DNA from: Dendrolimus kikuchii
Lineage: Eukaryota > Arthropoda > Insecta > Lepidoptera > Lasiocampidae
DNA: 64,000 bases
Reading direction: 5' to 3'
NCBI GenBank assembly: GCA_019925095.2
Contig: CM034388.1
Coordinates: forward strand, 32,082,002-32,146,001
A program made the position numbers and the translations under genes. A model generated the notes under the pieces. That model was not told where the DNA came from and searched no databases. It worked only from the letters and a program-made list of their open reading frames with translations. Shown here in pieces: positions 17,833 through 28,610 of this stretch (position 1 is the stretch's first letter; each line of letters begins with the position of its first letter).

Positions 17833-17892
17833 GGGCCGGGTAACCTTCACCCGGCCCACACAGGAGAGGCCGCCCCTGCTTACGGGGCGGCC
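17833..17892 (+). other. S1 3' UTR stem-loops 2 and 3
   Basis: Stem-loop 2: GGGCCGGGT-AACCTTC-ACCCGGCCC (17833-17857). Stem-loop 3: GGCCGCCCC ... GGGGCGGCC (17868-17892). In S2 stem-loop 3 is GGCCGCCTC ... GAGGCGGCC (21508-21532), a compensating C-G to T-A change. S8 has GGGGTGGCC, a G-U wobble. Farther down, a palindrome ACCGGCGCCGGT and a closing GTGAGGTAACTCATTTCCCC tail are conserved. Confidence 0.75.
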
Positions 17893-18113
17893 AGCCGCTT
17901 GCCGGGGTTGCGGAGTAAGGCTCACGCTGTGTACCGCGACCCCGGCACCAATGCGGAGGAAGGCTCCCTTGGGGTTTTAGTGGGTATACCGGCGCCGGTC
18001 GTATTGATTAATCGGCGTCGGGGAGTCCCACACACCGGCCGCGGCGATCCCCACGCGGCTGACGGTGAGGTAACTCATTTCCCCAAGTAAAAAAAAAAAA
18101 AAAAAAAAAAAAA

Positions 18114-18198
18114 GGGTAGGGCATTAACGCGGGTTGGGTTGGGTTGGGTTTGGGTGGGTATACCGGCGCCGGTCGTATGGGTTGGGTTGGGTAGGGTT
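18114..18198 (+). repeat. Degenerate TTGGG spacer with embedded S 3' UTR fragment
   Basis: Between S1 and S2 the spacer is not TTAGG but mostly GGGTT/TTGGG variants. A 25-base piece at 18154-18178 (GTGGGTATACCGGCGCCGGT then CGTAT) is identical to the S 3' UTR. Confidence 0.85.
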
Positions 18199-21100
18199 CC
18201 CCCCAGGGGGTGCCACCCTGGACTCTTCTCCGTCCAGGTAGTGGTACAAGGGGATGCGTCCCCGGGGCCCCGAGCGGCCACTGTCACATTCCCCCCTTCA
18301 CTCCGTGACAGTGGTGTCCCACCTATCCACTCCAAATCCTTGTATTCCTTCCCATCCTTCCAAACGTATTCCTCCCCAAACACCTCTCCCATCCGACGAA
18401 AAGGAGGAGCGCCGTTCTGCCGGTCTGCAAGGCGGAGCGGCGGGCACCGGCGCAGCGTCGACGCATCTTGCTCCGCTGACGCCGTTGCCAGGAGAGGGTG
18501 CGCAGTTTTGCCCTGCGCGCCCCATCGACGTTGACAGTGGCGGCGGGCCCAGTGGTGGGGCGAGAGTCTCGCCACTGGGCACTACCGCCGAGCGTTATCC
18601 CGTGCGGTGTCGTGGTCACGTCTCGCGGCCGTACGGGACCGCGGGGCTTGCCTTAGTTGGCTGGCCCAAGAGGAGAAAACCTCAATAAAAAACCCCTAAA
18701 CTTAAGCTGCGGCGCAGGGCGAGCTGTTTTAAGGCCGGGGGGGTAAACCCGGTCGATACTGCGTACCACACCCAGTTTTTCAACCATACAAAGTTTATGA
18801 CTCGTGGGAACAGAATGGAGAAATTTTTAAAACCTAAAACCGACGTAGTGCCTGAGAAGGGCGGAGAGAAGGCAGGAGATGTGCCCGCGAAGGGCAAACC
18901 CAACCCGAAAGGGCCCGAGAAGGGCGGAGGTGAGAAGAGCTACTACAGCCGGTTTCTGTCGGCGATCTCGTCGTCGACAGAGACTGCTAGCTCATCGCGA
19001 GCTGGCTCCCGCCCAACGCGGTCGCAGCCGCTCGATGAAGAAGATCTGTCCGCGTCTGATTATTCAGAGGACGAGGACCTGATGGTGCCCCCCCCTATGG
19101 CCCCACAAAAGGCCCCGGTCGCTAAAGCACCGGAGGGGAAGGGCAAGAGCGAGGCCGCCCCCCGTATCACGCGGAGCAGGCGGCGTGCCGAATCGGAGAA
19201 CGATTCGGTGGCCTCGTCCCACATCCCATCTGTGGACGAGGCGGGGGGCTCCTCCAATCCTCCCCCCACCAAAGGAGACAAGTCGTCTAAGGCCAGGGAG
19301 GTCGCGCGCAACGAGGCGCTGCGACGGTACCTGGCCTTAGATGATCTTGACGAAATGATGGAGACGTCGTCGTCGTCTCCATCATCAGAAGACGAGGGGA
19401 GACCGGCCCCCAAAACCCCCGCCAAGGCTAAGGCTGCTGCCAAAGCGCCGGACGCCAAGCGGGGCAGAGGCCGTCCCCCTACGACAGGGGAATACGTGGG
19501 TCTGGCGGACGCCAAGAAGGCGCTCGTGGAGGCCCAACGCGCGGAGCTAGAGCTTCAAGCAGAAAAAGAGATCGTGGAGCAGGCCTCAGCGATGGCTACG
19601 GTGAGGTTGACCAGACTCCAGACTGGTCCACCCCCCGAGAGCCAGGCCCCTCCCGATGCTCGTGTCGCTCACGCGGAGGGCCTCCAGCGTCAGATCGCTG
19701 ACTCGCTGGCGGTGGTCACTAACGTGGCCAAGGTGTCGAAGGGTCTAAAAGGGACCCTTCAAAAGGCCTTAAAGGATGCGGCTGCGGCCATCCAAGAGGC
19801 CTCAGAAGAGCTCCTCAGCCGAACATCTTCCGAGGAGGTCGCCCTCCTCCGTGCGGCGAATACCCGCATGGAGGTAGAGATCGCAGACCTCCGGAAGGAG
19901 CTGAGGAGCCTTCAGACGGAACTCGTCAGGCCGCGTGCCGCTCCTGCGCCGCCGCCAGCTGAGACACCGACTGAAATAGAAAAGACGATGGCCGCGAGCC
20001 TGAACCAACTCACTCTCGCGATGGAGAGCAGGTTCGCGGCCATGGAGGAGCAGATGCGCTCGGCTCGGCTGACCCCCCAACCGGGGCCAGCCCCCAGGTC
20101 GAGCCCTGCTCCTCGAGCCAGACCCACACCCCCGCCGAGCCCCTCGCTCATCTTTGGGCGCCCGGCCGGGGAGTTCCCCCCCCTCCCCTCGAGGAGGGAA
20201 TCAGTTGAGACGGCGGTGACGTCGGCTTCTGCGCCTCCACCGCCCGCCTGTCCGGCGCCCCTCCCTCTCCCGGCCGTGGCCGAGGAGGGCTGGACGACGG
20301 TCGGCCGCAAGAAGAGGGCCAAAAACAAGGCCCCACCGTCGTCCGGCACACAACCGGCCACGACTGCCGCGGCAGCGCAGCCCACCAGCGCTCCGCGGCG
20401 AGGAGGTAGAGGACGCGGGGGGAAAGGAAAGGGGGATGTGGCGCAGGCTCCGGCCTCGCAGCCCCCCCCTCCTCCACCCCCAGCGTCCAACAAAAAGGAG
20501 AGGAAGCCGAAGGAGAAGAGGTCGCGATTGCGTGCCCCAAAATCCGCCGCCGTCGTCCTGACTTTACAGCCAGGCGCGGCGGAGCGGGGGGTTACGTACG
20601 CGAACCTCTTCTCCAAGGCGAAGTCCAGGATCCGGCTGGCCGACCTCGGGATAGAGGGAGGCCTACGGCTAAGGCAGGCGCGCACTGGGGGCCGAATACT
20701 GGTGCTCCCCAGCGCCAGTGACGCCTCCAAGGCGGACGCCTTAGCCGAACAACTGAGGATAAACCTCTATCCCGAGGACGTGCGTATCTCCAGGCCCGAG
20801 AAGACTGTGTGTCTTCGCGTCTCGGGCTTGGATGATCACGCACACGAGGAGGATGTGGCCGCTGCCATCGCGCGGACCACCGGATGCTCCCTCGGGAGCA
20901 TCAAAGCGTCAAAGGTCCGTCCCGGCAGAGACGGGATGGGCCAGACGGTGGTGGCCTGCCCGGTGGCGGCCGCCAAACAGCTCCTCGCTGTTGGGACGAA
21001 GCTCCTGGTGGGCTGGGCCTCGGCTACGGTTGAGGCCCTCCCCCATCGCACCCAGAGGTGCTATCGCTGCCACGAGGCTGGCCACGTGGCGGCGAAATGC

Positions 21101-21752
21101 ACCTCGGAGGTAGACCGCAGCGGTGACTGTTACCGCTGCGGAAAAGGTGGTCATCTGGTGACCGGCCCCTGCTCGGCGAAACCGCACTGTCCTGTGTGCG
21201 AGGCCGCGGGCAGGCCAGCCGGTCACCAGCTGGGCTCGAGGCCGTGCAGGGCCAAGCCCACCAGGAGAAACGTCCCGGCCAGCCGGATGGCGCCGGACAG
21301 AGCCGCGGCCGCGGCGGCTGAACCAGCCGCCGCGGGGAGCGGCAAGGAGTAACGCCCGTGGCGGTAATGCCACGGGCGAGCGGCAGCGGGCGTTGAGGCC
21401 TGGGGATCAATGAGGCCTCCGCCCGCACCTATGCCGCGGGAGGGCGCGAGAGGCAGCCGCGCGACCCTCTCAGGGCCGGGTAACCTTCACCCGGCCCACA
21501 CAGGAGAGGCCGCCTCTGTTTAGGAGGCGGCCCACCGCTCGCCGGGGTTGCGGAGTAAGGCTCACGCTGTGTACCGTGACCCCGGCATCAATGCGGAAGT
21601 AGGCTCCCTTGGGGTTTTAGTGGGTATACCGGCGCCGGTCGTATTGATTAATCGGCGTCGGGGAGTCCCACACACCGGCCGCGGCGATCCCCACGCGGCT
21701 GACGGTGAGGTAACTCATTTCCCCAAGTAAAAAAAAAAAAAAAAAAAAAAAA
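18199..21752 (+). mobile_element. S2: Gag-only SART-type telomeric retrotransposon, complete
   Basis: Standard leader (CCCCAGGGGGTGCCACCCTGG, then a TGGAC/GTCCA hairpin), 5' UTR to 18814, ORF1 18815-21352, 3' UTR with covarying stem-loop 3, poly(A) 21729-21752. Followed by only 14 bases of TTAGG. Confidence 0.88.
18815..21352 (+). CDS. S2 ORF1: Gag-like protein with AT-hook and zinc knuckles
   Basis: 845 aa from the conserved ATG at 18815; an in-frame ATG at 18797 is possible but lies in the conserved leader. Same domain order as S1: PEKG/PAKG/PEKG motifs, YSRFLSAIS, acidic tract, APPMAPQKAPVAKAPEGKG (a Pro-Ala repeat absent from S1), RRYLALDDLDEMMETSS, AT-hook KRGRGRPP, coiled-coil-like region, Pro-rich linker with GWTTVGRKK, RRM/PRE-like LTLQPGAAERGVTYANLFSKAK (sequence type A), and three zinc knuckles. 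C-terminus AAAGSGKE. The linker through poly-Pro segment is nearly identical to that of S5. Confidence 0.9.
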   Translation: MEKFLKPKTDVVPEKGGEKAGDVPAKGKPNPKGPEKGGGEKSYYSRFLSAISSSTETASSSRAGSRPTRSQPLDEEDLSASDYSEDEDLMVPPPMAPQKAPVAKAPEGKGKSEAAPRITRSRRRAESENDSVASSHIPSVDEAGGSSNPPPTKGDKSSKAREVARNEALRRYLALDDLDEMMETSSSSPSSEDEGRPAPKTPAKAKAAAKAPDAKRGRGRPPTTGEYVGLADAKKALVEAQRAELELQAEKEIVEQASAMATVRLTRLQTGPPPESQAPPDARVAHAEGLQRQIADSLAVVTNVAKVSKGLKGTLQKALKDAAAAIQEASEELLSRTSSEEVALLRAANTRMEVEIADLRKELRSLQTELVRPRAAPAPPPAETPTEIEKTMAASLNQLTLAMESRFAAMEEQMRSARLTPQPGPAPRSSPAPRARPTPPPSPSLIFGRPAGEFPPLPSRRESVETAVTSASAPPPPACPAPLPLPAVAEEGWTTVGRKKRAKNKAPPSSGTQPATTAAAAQPTSAPRRGGRGRGGKGKGDVAQAPASQPPPPPPPASNKKERKPKEKRSRLRAPKSAAVVLTLQPGAAERGVTYANLFSKAKSRIRLADLGIEGGLRLRQARTGGRILVLPSASDASKADALAEQLRINLYPEDVRISRPEKTVCLRVSGLDDHAHEEDVAAAIARTTGCSLGSIKASKVRPGRDGMGQTVVACPVAAAKQLLAVGTKLLVGWASATVEALPHRTQRCYRCHEAGHVAAKCTSEVDRSGDCYRCGKGGHLVTGPCSAKPHCPVCEAAGRPAGHQLGSRPCRAKPTRRNVPASRMAPDRAAAAAAEPAAAGSGKE

Positions 21753-21766
21753 GGTTAGGTTAGGTT
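21753..21766 (+). repeat. TTAGG spacer S2/S3
   Basis: Two and a half GGTTA units between poly(A) and the next leader. Confidence 0.95.
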
Positions 21767-24700
21767 TCCCCCAGGGGGTGCCACCCTGGACTCTTCTCCG
21801 TCCAGGTAGTGGTACAAGGGGATGCGTCCCCGGGGCCCCGAGCGGCCACTGTCACATTCCCCCCTTCACTCCGTGACAGTGGTGTCCCACCTATCCACTC
21901 CAAATCCTTGTATTCCTTCCCTTCCTTCCAAACGTATTCCTCCCCAAACACCCCTCCCTTCCGACGTAAGGAGAGCGCCACTTCACCGGTCTTCTTGGCG
22001 GAGTGGCGGGCACCGGCTCAGCGTCGACGCATCATGCTCCGCTGACGCCGTTGCCAGGAGAGGGTGCGCAGTTCTGCCCTGCGCGCCCCACCGACGTTGA
22101 CAGTGGCGGCGGGCCCAGTGGTGGGGCGAGAGTCTCGCCACTGGGCGCTACCGCCGAGCGTTTCCCCGTGCGGTGTCGTGGTCACGTCTCGCGGCCGCAC
22201 GGGACCGCGGGGCTTGCCTTGATCGGCTGGCCCAAGTGGATGAGCACCACAATAAAAAATCCCCTACACTTAAGCTGCGGCGCAGGGCGATCTGTTTTGA
22301 GGCCGGGGGGGTAAACCCGGTCATTACTGCGGACCACACCCATTTCAACCATACAACGAAGACTACTCGTGGGAACAAGATGCAAGCTAACAAAACTAAA
22401 ACCGACGTTGTGCCCGAGAAGGGCGGAGCTGAAGTAGGTGAGGGGCCCGAGAAGGGCCCAACCAAACCATCCAACCCGAAAGGGCCCGTGAAGGGCGGAG
22501 GTGAAAGGACGCTATACTCGCGCTTCTTGTCGGCGATTTCGTCGCCGGCGGAAGCACCGAGTCCGTCTAAAGCTGGTGGCTCCCGCACAATGCGGTCGCA
22601 GCCACTCGAAGTGGAGTATGTGTCCTCCGACTTCTCGGAGGACGAAGACCTGATGGTGCCCCCCCCTGTCCAGGCCCCACCAAAGGCCCCGGCCCCCAAA
22701 GGGCCGGAGGGGAAGGGCCAAAAGAGGAGCAAGTCGGCCGCTCGTCGAGAGAGGATGCGGCTCCGACTTCCCGACATGGTGTTCGAGGACTCATCTCCTC
22801 TGGCCTCGAGCACCGACGAGGACGACGAGAGGGTGGCCTCCCCTAAGCCCCCGCCCAAGCCTACGGCTGCTGCTAAAGCACCGGAAGCCAAGCGGGGCAG
22901 AGGCCGCCCTCCAACCACAGGAGAATACGTGGGACTGGCAGACGCCAAGAGAGCGCTTGTGGAGGCCCAACGTGCGGAGCTAGAGCTCCAAAACGAAAAG
23001 GACATCGTGGAGAAGGCCCGACTTATGGCTACCGCGAGGGTAACGAGGTCTAAGACCGGTGGTACCCTCGCGGGCCAGGCGCCTCCCGAGTCCCGCACGG
23101 AGCATGCCGAGGGCCTCCAGAGGCAAATCGCGGACTCTCTGGCGGTGGTGGCCGGAGTGGCCAAAGTGTCGAAGGGTCTTAAGGGCACCCTTCAAAAGGC
23201 CCTTAAGGAGGCGGTCGCGTCGGTTCAGGAGGCCTCGGACGAGCTCCTCAGCCGCACCGACTCCGAAGAGGTCGCTCTGCTCCGTGCAGCGAATCGCCGC
23301 ATGGAGGCGGAGCTGGCGGACCTGCGCCGCGAATTGGCGAGCATCCGGTCGGGGCTCGCCGGGGCTCGCGCCGGGCCTGCCCGTTCCGCGCCACCACCCC
23401 CGCCAGAGCCCACACCACCGACGACGACGGCCGCAAACCTTGACCGTCTAATTCTCCTCATGGAGAACAGGTTTGCGGCCCTGGAGGAGCGGATACCGCC
23501 CGCGAGACCGGCACCGTCACCGGGACCGATCAGATCGCCGCGACCCGCTCCTCCCAGGATGACCCCGCCAAGCCCCTCGCTCATCTCTGGGCGCATGGCG
23601 GAAGAATTCCCTCCACTCCCTTCGAGGAGGGAATCTACGGTGACGGGGGTCTCTGGACCGCCACATGTCGCCTGCCCGGCGCCCCCTCCTCCGGTCGCAA
23701 CTGCGGCCGAAGGCTGGACGACGGTCAGCCGAAAGAAGAGGGCCAAAAATAGAGCCCCACCGTCGTCCGGCACACAACCGGCCACGACTGCCGCGGCAGC
23801 GCAGCCCACCAGCGCGCCGCGGCGAGGAGGAAGAGGACGCGGGGGGAAAGGACAGGGGGATGTGGCGCAGGCTCCGGCCTCGCAGGCCCCCCCCCCCCCC
23901 CCCCCCCCCCCCAAAAAGAGGACAGCCGCCAAGGAGAAGAGGTCACCGCGTCTGCGTCCCCCAAAATCCGCCGCCGTTGTGCTGACGCTTCAGCCAGGCG
24001 CGGCGGAGAGAGGGGTAACGTATGCGAACCTCTTCTCCAAGGCGAAGTCACGCATCCGGCTGGCCGACCTCGGGATAGAGGGAGGCCTTAAGCTCAGGCA
24101 GGCGCGCACTGGGGGCCGCATACTGGTGCTTCCCAGCACCAGTGACGCCTCCAAGGCAGACGCCCTGGCTGAGCAGTTGAGGATCAACCTCTATCCCGAG
24201 GACGTGCGCATCTCCAGGCCCGAGAAGACTGTGTGTCTTCGCGTCTCGGGCCTGGACGACCACGCGCACGCGGAGGACGTGGCCGCTGCCATCGCGCGGA
24301 CCACCGGATGCTCCTACGGGAGCATCAAAGCGTCGACGGTCCGTCCCGGCAAAGACGGGATGGGCCAGACGGTGGTGGCCTGCCCGGTGGCGGCCGCCAA
24401 ACAGCTTCTAGCTGTTGAGACGAAGCTCCTGGTGGGCTGGGCCTCCGCAACCGTTGAGGCCCTGCCCCGTAGGCCCCAAAGGTGCTACCGCTGCCACGAG
24501 GTTGGCCACGTGGCGGCGGTATGCCCTTCGGACGTAGACCGCAGCGGTAACTGTTACCGTTGCGGTAAAGATGGGCACCTGGTGTCCGGCCCCTGCTCGG
24601 CGAAACCGCACTGTCCCTTGTGCGAAGCCGCGGGCAGGCCGGCCGGGCACCAGCTGGGCTCGAAGCCCTGCGGGGCTAAGAAGCCCACCAGGAGAAACGT

Positions 24701-25152
24701 CCAGGCCAGCCGGAGGGCGCCGGGCGAAGCCGCAGGCGCGGCGGTGACTCCAACCGCCGCGCCCAGCGGCCAGGAGTAACGCCCGTGGCGGTAATGCCAC
24801 GGGCGAGCGGCAGCGGGCGTCGAGGCCAGGGGATCACATAGGCCTCCGCCCGCACCAATGCCGCGAGAGGGCGCGAGAGGAAGCCGCGCGACCCTCTCAG
24901 GGCCGGGTATCCTTCACCCGGCCCACACAGGAGAGGCCGCCCCTGTTTACGGGGCGGCCAGCCGCTCGCCGGGGTTGCGGACTAAGGCCAACGCTGTATA
25001 CCGTGACCCCGGCATCAATGCGGAGGAAGGCTCCCATGGGGTTTTAGTGGGTATACCGGCGCCGGTCGTATTGATTAATCGGCGTCGGGGAGTCCCACAC
25101 ACCGGCCGCGGCGATCCCCACGCGGCTGACGGTGAGGTAACTCATTTCCCCA

Positions 25153-25192
<40 letters not shown>
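21767..25192 (+). mobile_element. S3: Gag-only SART-type telomeric retrotransposon, complete
   Basis: Standard leader at 21767; 5' UTR to 22379 with the 10-bp stem-loop and the GTGCGG/CCGCAC compensated arm; ORF1 22380-24779; 3' UTR; poly(A) 25156-25192. No ORF2. Confidence 0.88.
22380..24779 (+). CDS. S3 ORF1: Gag-like protein with AT-hook and zinc knuckles
   Basis: 799 aa from the conserved ATG at 22380; the frame is open back to 22173, which is 5' UTR. Distinct middle: KRSKSAARRERMRLRLPDMVFEDSSPLASS, shared with S5 and S10, replaces the LALDDLDEMM segment of S1/S2. AT-hook KRGRGRPP, coiled-coil-like region, Pro-rich linker with EEFPPLPSRR and GWTTVSRKK, a long uninterrupted proline run encoded by about 27 C in a row near 23886-23912, a type A RRM-like domain, three zinc knuckles, and C-terminus TAAPSGQE. 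Expected to act as the RNA-binding Gag. Confidence 0.9.
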   Translation: MQANKTKTDVVPEKGGAEVGEGPEKGPTKPSNPKGPVKGGGERTLYSRFLSAISSPAEAPSPSKAGGSRTMRSQPLEVEYVSSDFSEDEDLMVPPPVQAPPKAPAPKGPEGKGQKRSKSAARRERMRLRLPDMVFEDSSPLASSTDEDDERVASPKPPPKPTAAAKAPEAKRGRGRPPTTGEYVGLADAKRALVEAQRAELELQNEKDIVEKARLMATARVTRSKTGGTLAGQAPPESRTEHAEGLQRQIADSLAVVAGVAKVSKGLKGTLQKALKEAVASVQEASDELLSRTDSEEVALLRAANRRMEAELADLRRELASIRSGLAGARAGPARSAPPPPPEPTPPTTTAANLDRLILLMENRFAALEERIPPARPAPSPGPIRSPRPAPPRMTPPSPSLISGRMAEEFPPLPSRRESTVTGVSGPPHVACPAPPPPVATAAEGWTTVSRKKRAKNRAPPSSGTQPATTAAAAQPTSAPRRGGRGRGGKGQGDVAQAPASQAPPPPPPPPKKRTAAKEKRSPRLRPPKSAAVVLTLQPGAAERGVTYANLFSKAKSRIRLADLGIEGGLKLRQARTGGRILVLPSTSDASKADALAEQLRINLYPEDVRISRPEKTVCLRVSGLDDHAHAEDVAAAIARTTGCSYGSIKASTVRPGKDGMGQTVVACPVAAAKQLLAVETKLLVGWASATVEALPRRPQRCYRCHEVGHVAAVCPSDVDRSGNCYRCGKDGHLVSGPCSAKPHCPLCEAAGRPAGHQLGSKPCGAKKPTRRNVQASRRAPGEAAGAAVTPTAAPSGQE

Positions 25193-25194
<2 letters not shown>

Positions 25195-25216
25195 TTAGGT
25201 TAGGTTAGGTTAGGTT
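25193..25216 (+). repeat. TTAGG spacer S3/S4
   Basis: About five GGTTA units. Confidence 0.95.
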
Positions 25217-28200
25217 TCCCCCAGGGGGTGCCACCCTGGACTCTTCTCCGTCCAGGTAGTGGTACAAGGGGATGCGTCCCCGGGGCCCCGAGCGGCCACT
25301 GTCACATTCCCCCCTTCACTCCGTGACAGTGGTGTCCCACCTATCCACTCCAAATCCTTGTATTCCCTCCCTTCCTTCCAAACGTATTCCTACCCAAACA
25401 CCTCTCCCATCCGACGTAAGGTGAGCGCCGTTCTGCCGGTCTTCAAGGCGGAGCGGCGGGCACCGGCTCAGCGTCGAGCACCCTGCTCCGCTGGCCGTTG
25501 CCAGGAGAGGGTGCGCAGTTCTGCCCTGCGCGCCCCACACGACGTGGACAGTGGCGGCGGGCTCAGTGGTGGGGCGAGAGTCTCGCCACTGGGCGCTACC
25601 GGCGAGCGTTATCCCGTGTGGTGCCGTGGTCACGTCTCGCGGCCACACGGGACCGCGGGGCTTGCCTTAACTGGCTGGCCCAAGAGGATGAGCACTCAAT
25701 CAAAAATCCCCCAAACCTAAGCTGCGGCTCAGGGCGAGAGGTTTGAGGCCGGGGGGGTAAACCCGGTCGCTACTGCGGACCACACCCCGTTTTTTATGTA
25801 TAAAAAGTTAAGTACTCGTGGGAACAAAATGGAAGATTTCAAAACAAAACCAAAACCGACGTAGTGCCCGAGAAGGGCGGAGCAGACGTAGGAGAGGGGC
25901 CCGCGAAGGGCCCAACCACCACCACCAACCCGAAAGGGCCCGAGAAGGGCGGAGGTGACAAGACCTTCTACTCGCGCTTCCTGTCGGCGATTTCATCGCC
26001 GGCGGAAGCCCCAAGGTAGTCCAGTCAAGCTGGCTCCCGCACACGCGGTCGCAGCCAGCTGAGACTGAAGATGACCTGTCCTCGTCCCGATTCATCCGAG
26101 GACGAGGACGTGGTGGCCCCCCCTGTCCAGGCCCCACCAAAGGCCCCGGCTCCCAAAAGAGCCGGAGGGGAAGGGCAAGAGCCAGGCTGCCCCCCGCAAC
26201 GAGCGGTTGAGGCAGTACCTGGCTCTCGACGACCTATCTCCTCTGACGTCTTCGGACGAGGAGGGGATAGTGGCCTCCCCTAAGCCCCCGCTAAAGCCCG
26301 CCGCCTAAGGCAGGCTGCCAAAGCGCCGGAGGCCAAGCGGGGCAGAGGCCGCCCCCCCACCACGGGGGAGTACGTGGGTCTGGCTGACGCCAAGCAGAAG
26401 CTCGTGGAGGCCCAGCGCGCGGAGCTCGAGCTCCAAACGGAAAAGGAGATCGTGGAGAGGGCCTCGACAATGGCTACCGCGAGGGTGACGCGATCCAAAG
26501 CCGTACCCACCCTCGCGAGCCAGGCCCCTCCCGAGGCCAGCGCGGAGCTCGCGCCGAGGGCCTCCAAAAGCAGATCGCCGACTCTTTGGCGGTGGTGGCA
26601 GGAGTGGCCAAGGTCTCGAAGGGCCTAAAGGGGACCCTTCAGAAGGCCCTCAAGGAGGCGGCTGCGGCCATTCAGGAGGCCTCGGAGGAGCTCCTCAGCC
26701 GCACTAGCAGCGAGGAGGTCGCCCTGCTCCGTGCGGCGAACAGCCGCATGGAGTCAGAGATCGCAGACCTCCGGAGCGAGCTGAGGAAGCTCCAGACGGA
26801 GCTCACGAGGCCGCGCGGGAAGCCGCGCCGCCGCCAGTCACCACCGCCAAAGGTGGAGTCGGGACGATGGCCGCGAACCTGGAGCGTATGACTCTCCTCA
26901 TGGAGAGCAGGTTCGCGGCCATGGAGGAGCGGATGCGCTCGGCCCAGCTGGCACCGTCACCAAGGCCAGCCCCTACGCCGAGCCCCGCTCCTCAAGCTAG
27001 GCCCACATCCCTGCCGAGCTCGCCCAGCATCCTGCCTGGGCCCTCGGCAGAGGAATTCCCCCCGCTACCCTCAGCGAAGGGTAAGCACGGAGACGGCGGT
27101 GGCGGAGTCCACGCCGCCACCGCCCGCCTGTCCGGCGCCCCTCCCCTCTTCGGCCGCGGCTGAGGAGGGCTGGACGACGGTCAGCAAGAAGAAGGCCGCC
27201 AAAAAAGGCCGCCCAACCGTCGTCCGGCACACAACCGGCCACGGCTGCCGCCAACGCGCAGACCACCCGCGCGAGGCGGCGAAGAGGGAGAGGACGTGGG
27301 GGGAAAGGAAAGGGGGATGTGGCGCAGGCTCCGGCCTCGCAGCCCCCCCCCTCCTCCACCCCCCCCACCCAAAAAGGAGAATAGGGCCAGGAGAAGAGGT
27401 CTCCGCGTCTGCGTCCCCCAAAATCCGCCGCCGTCGTCCTGACGCTGCAGCCAGGCGCGGCGGAAAGAGGGGTGACGTACGCGAACCTCTTCTCCAAGGC
27501 GAAAGCCAATATCCGGCTGGCCGACCTCGGGATAGAGGGCGGCCTCCGGCTCAAGCAGGCGCGCACTGGGGCGCGGATGCTGGTGCTTCCTGGCGCCAGT
27601 AGCGCCCCCAAGGCTGACGCCCTGCCTGAGCCTACGCACCGTCCTCTACACCGAGGATGTGCGTGTCTCCAGGCCCGAGAACACTTTGTGTCTTCGCGGC
27701 TCGGGCTTGGATGACCACGCACGGAAGGGAGGACGTGGCCGCTGCCATCGCGCGGACCACCGGATGCTCCCTCGGGAGCATCAAGGCGTCGAAGGTCCGC
27801 CCCGGACCAGACGGGATGGGCCAGACGGTGGTGGCCTGCCCGGTGGCGGCCGCCAAACAGCTCCTCGCTGAGGAGACGAAGCTCCTGGTGGGCTGGGCCT
27901 CCGCAACGGTCAAGGCCCTGCCCCATCGCGCCCAGAGGTGCTACCGCTGCCACGAGCTTGGCCACGTGGCGGCGGGATGCACCTCTGAGGTGGACCGCAG
28001 CGGTAATTGTTACCGCTGCGGTAAAGCCGGGCACCTGGTGACCGGCCCCTGCACCGCGAAACCGCACTGCCCTGTGTGCGAGGCCGCGGGCAGGCCAGCC
28101 GGTCACCAGCTGGGCTCGAGGCCCTGCGGGGCCCGGAAGCCCACCAGGAGAAAGAAGGCCAGCCGGATAAGGCGCCGGACAGGGCCGCGGCCGCGGCGGC

Positions 28201-28610
28201 TACAACCAGCCGCCGCGGGGAGCGGCAAGGAGTAACGCCCGTGGCGGTAATGCCACGGGCGAGCGGCAGCGGGCGTTGAGGCCTGGGGATCACATGAGGC
28301 CTCCGCCCGCACCTAATGCCGCGAGAGGGCGCGAGAGGCAGCCGCGCGACCCTCTCAGGGCCGGGTAACCCTCACCCGGCCCACACAGGAGAGGCCGCCC
28401 CTGTTTAGGAGGCGGCCCACCGCTCGCCGGGGTTGCGGAGTAAGGCTCACGCTGTGTACCGTGACCCCGGCATCAATGCGGAAGTAGGCTCCCATGGGGT
28501 TTTAGTGGGTATACCGGCGCCGGGCGGATTGATTAATCGGCGTCGGGGGGTCCCACACACCGGCCGCGGCGATCCCCACGCGGCTGACGGTGAGGTAACT
28601 CATTTCCCCA

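Larger units (their letters stand above)
14626..18113 (+). mobile_element. S1: Gag-only SART-type telomeric retrotransposon
   Basis: Plus-strand element between TTAGG arrays, poly(A) at 18089-18113. 5' UTR 14626-15321, ORF1 15322-17712, 3' UTR 17713-18088. The first ~150 bases (14626-14773) are unlike the TCCCCCAGGGGGTGCC leader of S2-S8 and S11. From 14774 (GGGGCCCCGAGC) it matches them. There is no ORF2. Orientation (poly(A) toward the TTAGG 3' side) is that known for Bombyx SART1. Confidence 0.85.

Noticed and set aside
22148..23188. 346-codon minus-strand ORF opposite S3 ORF1
   Set aside because: Shadow of the GC-rich plus ORF: Ala/Arg/Ser-rich, no domain, and its position tracks codon bias. 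Similar 430-codon shadows occur at 33845-35137 and 40925-42217 and a 481-codon one at 44063-45508.
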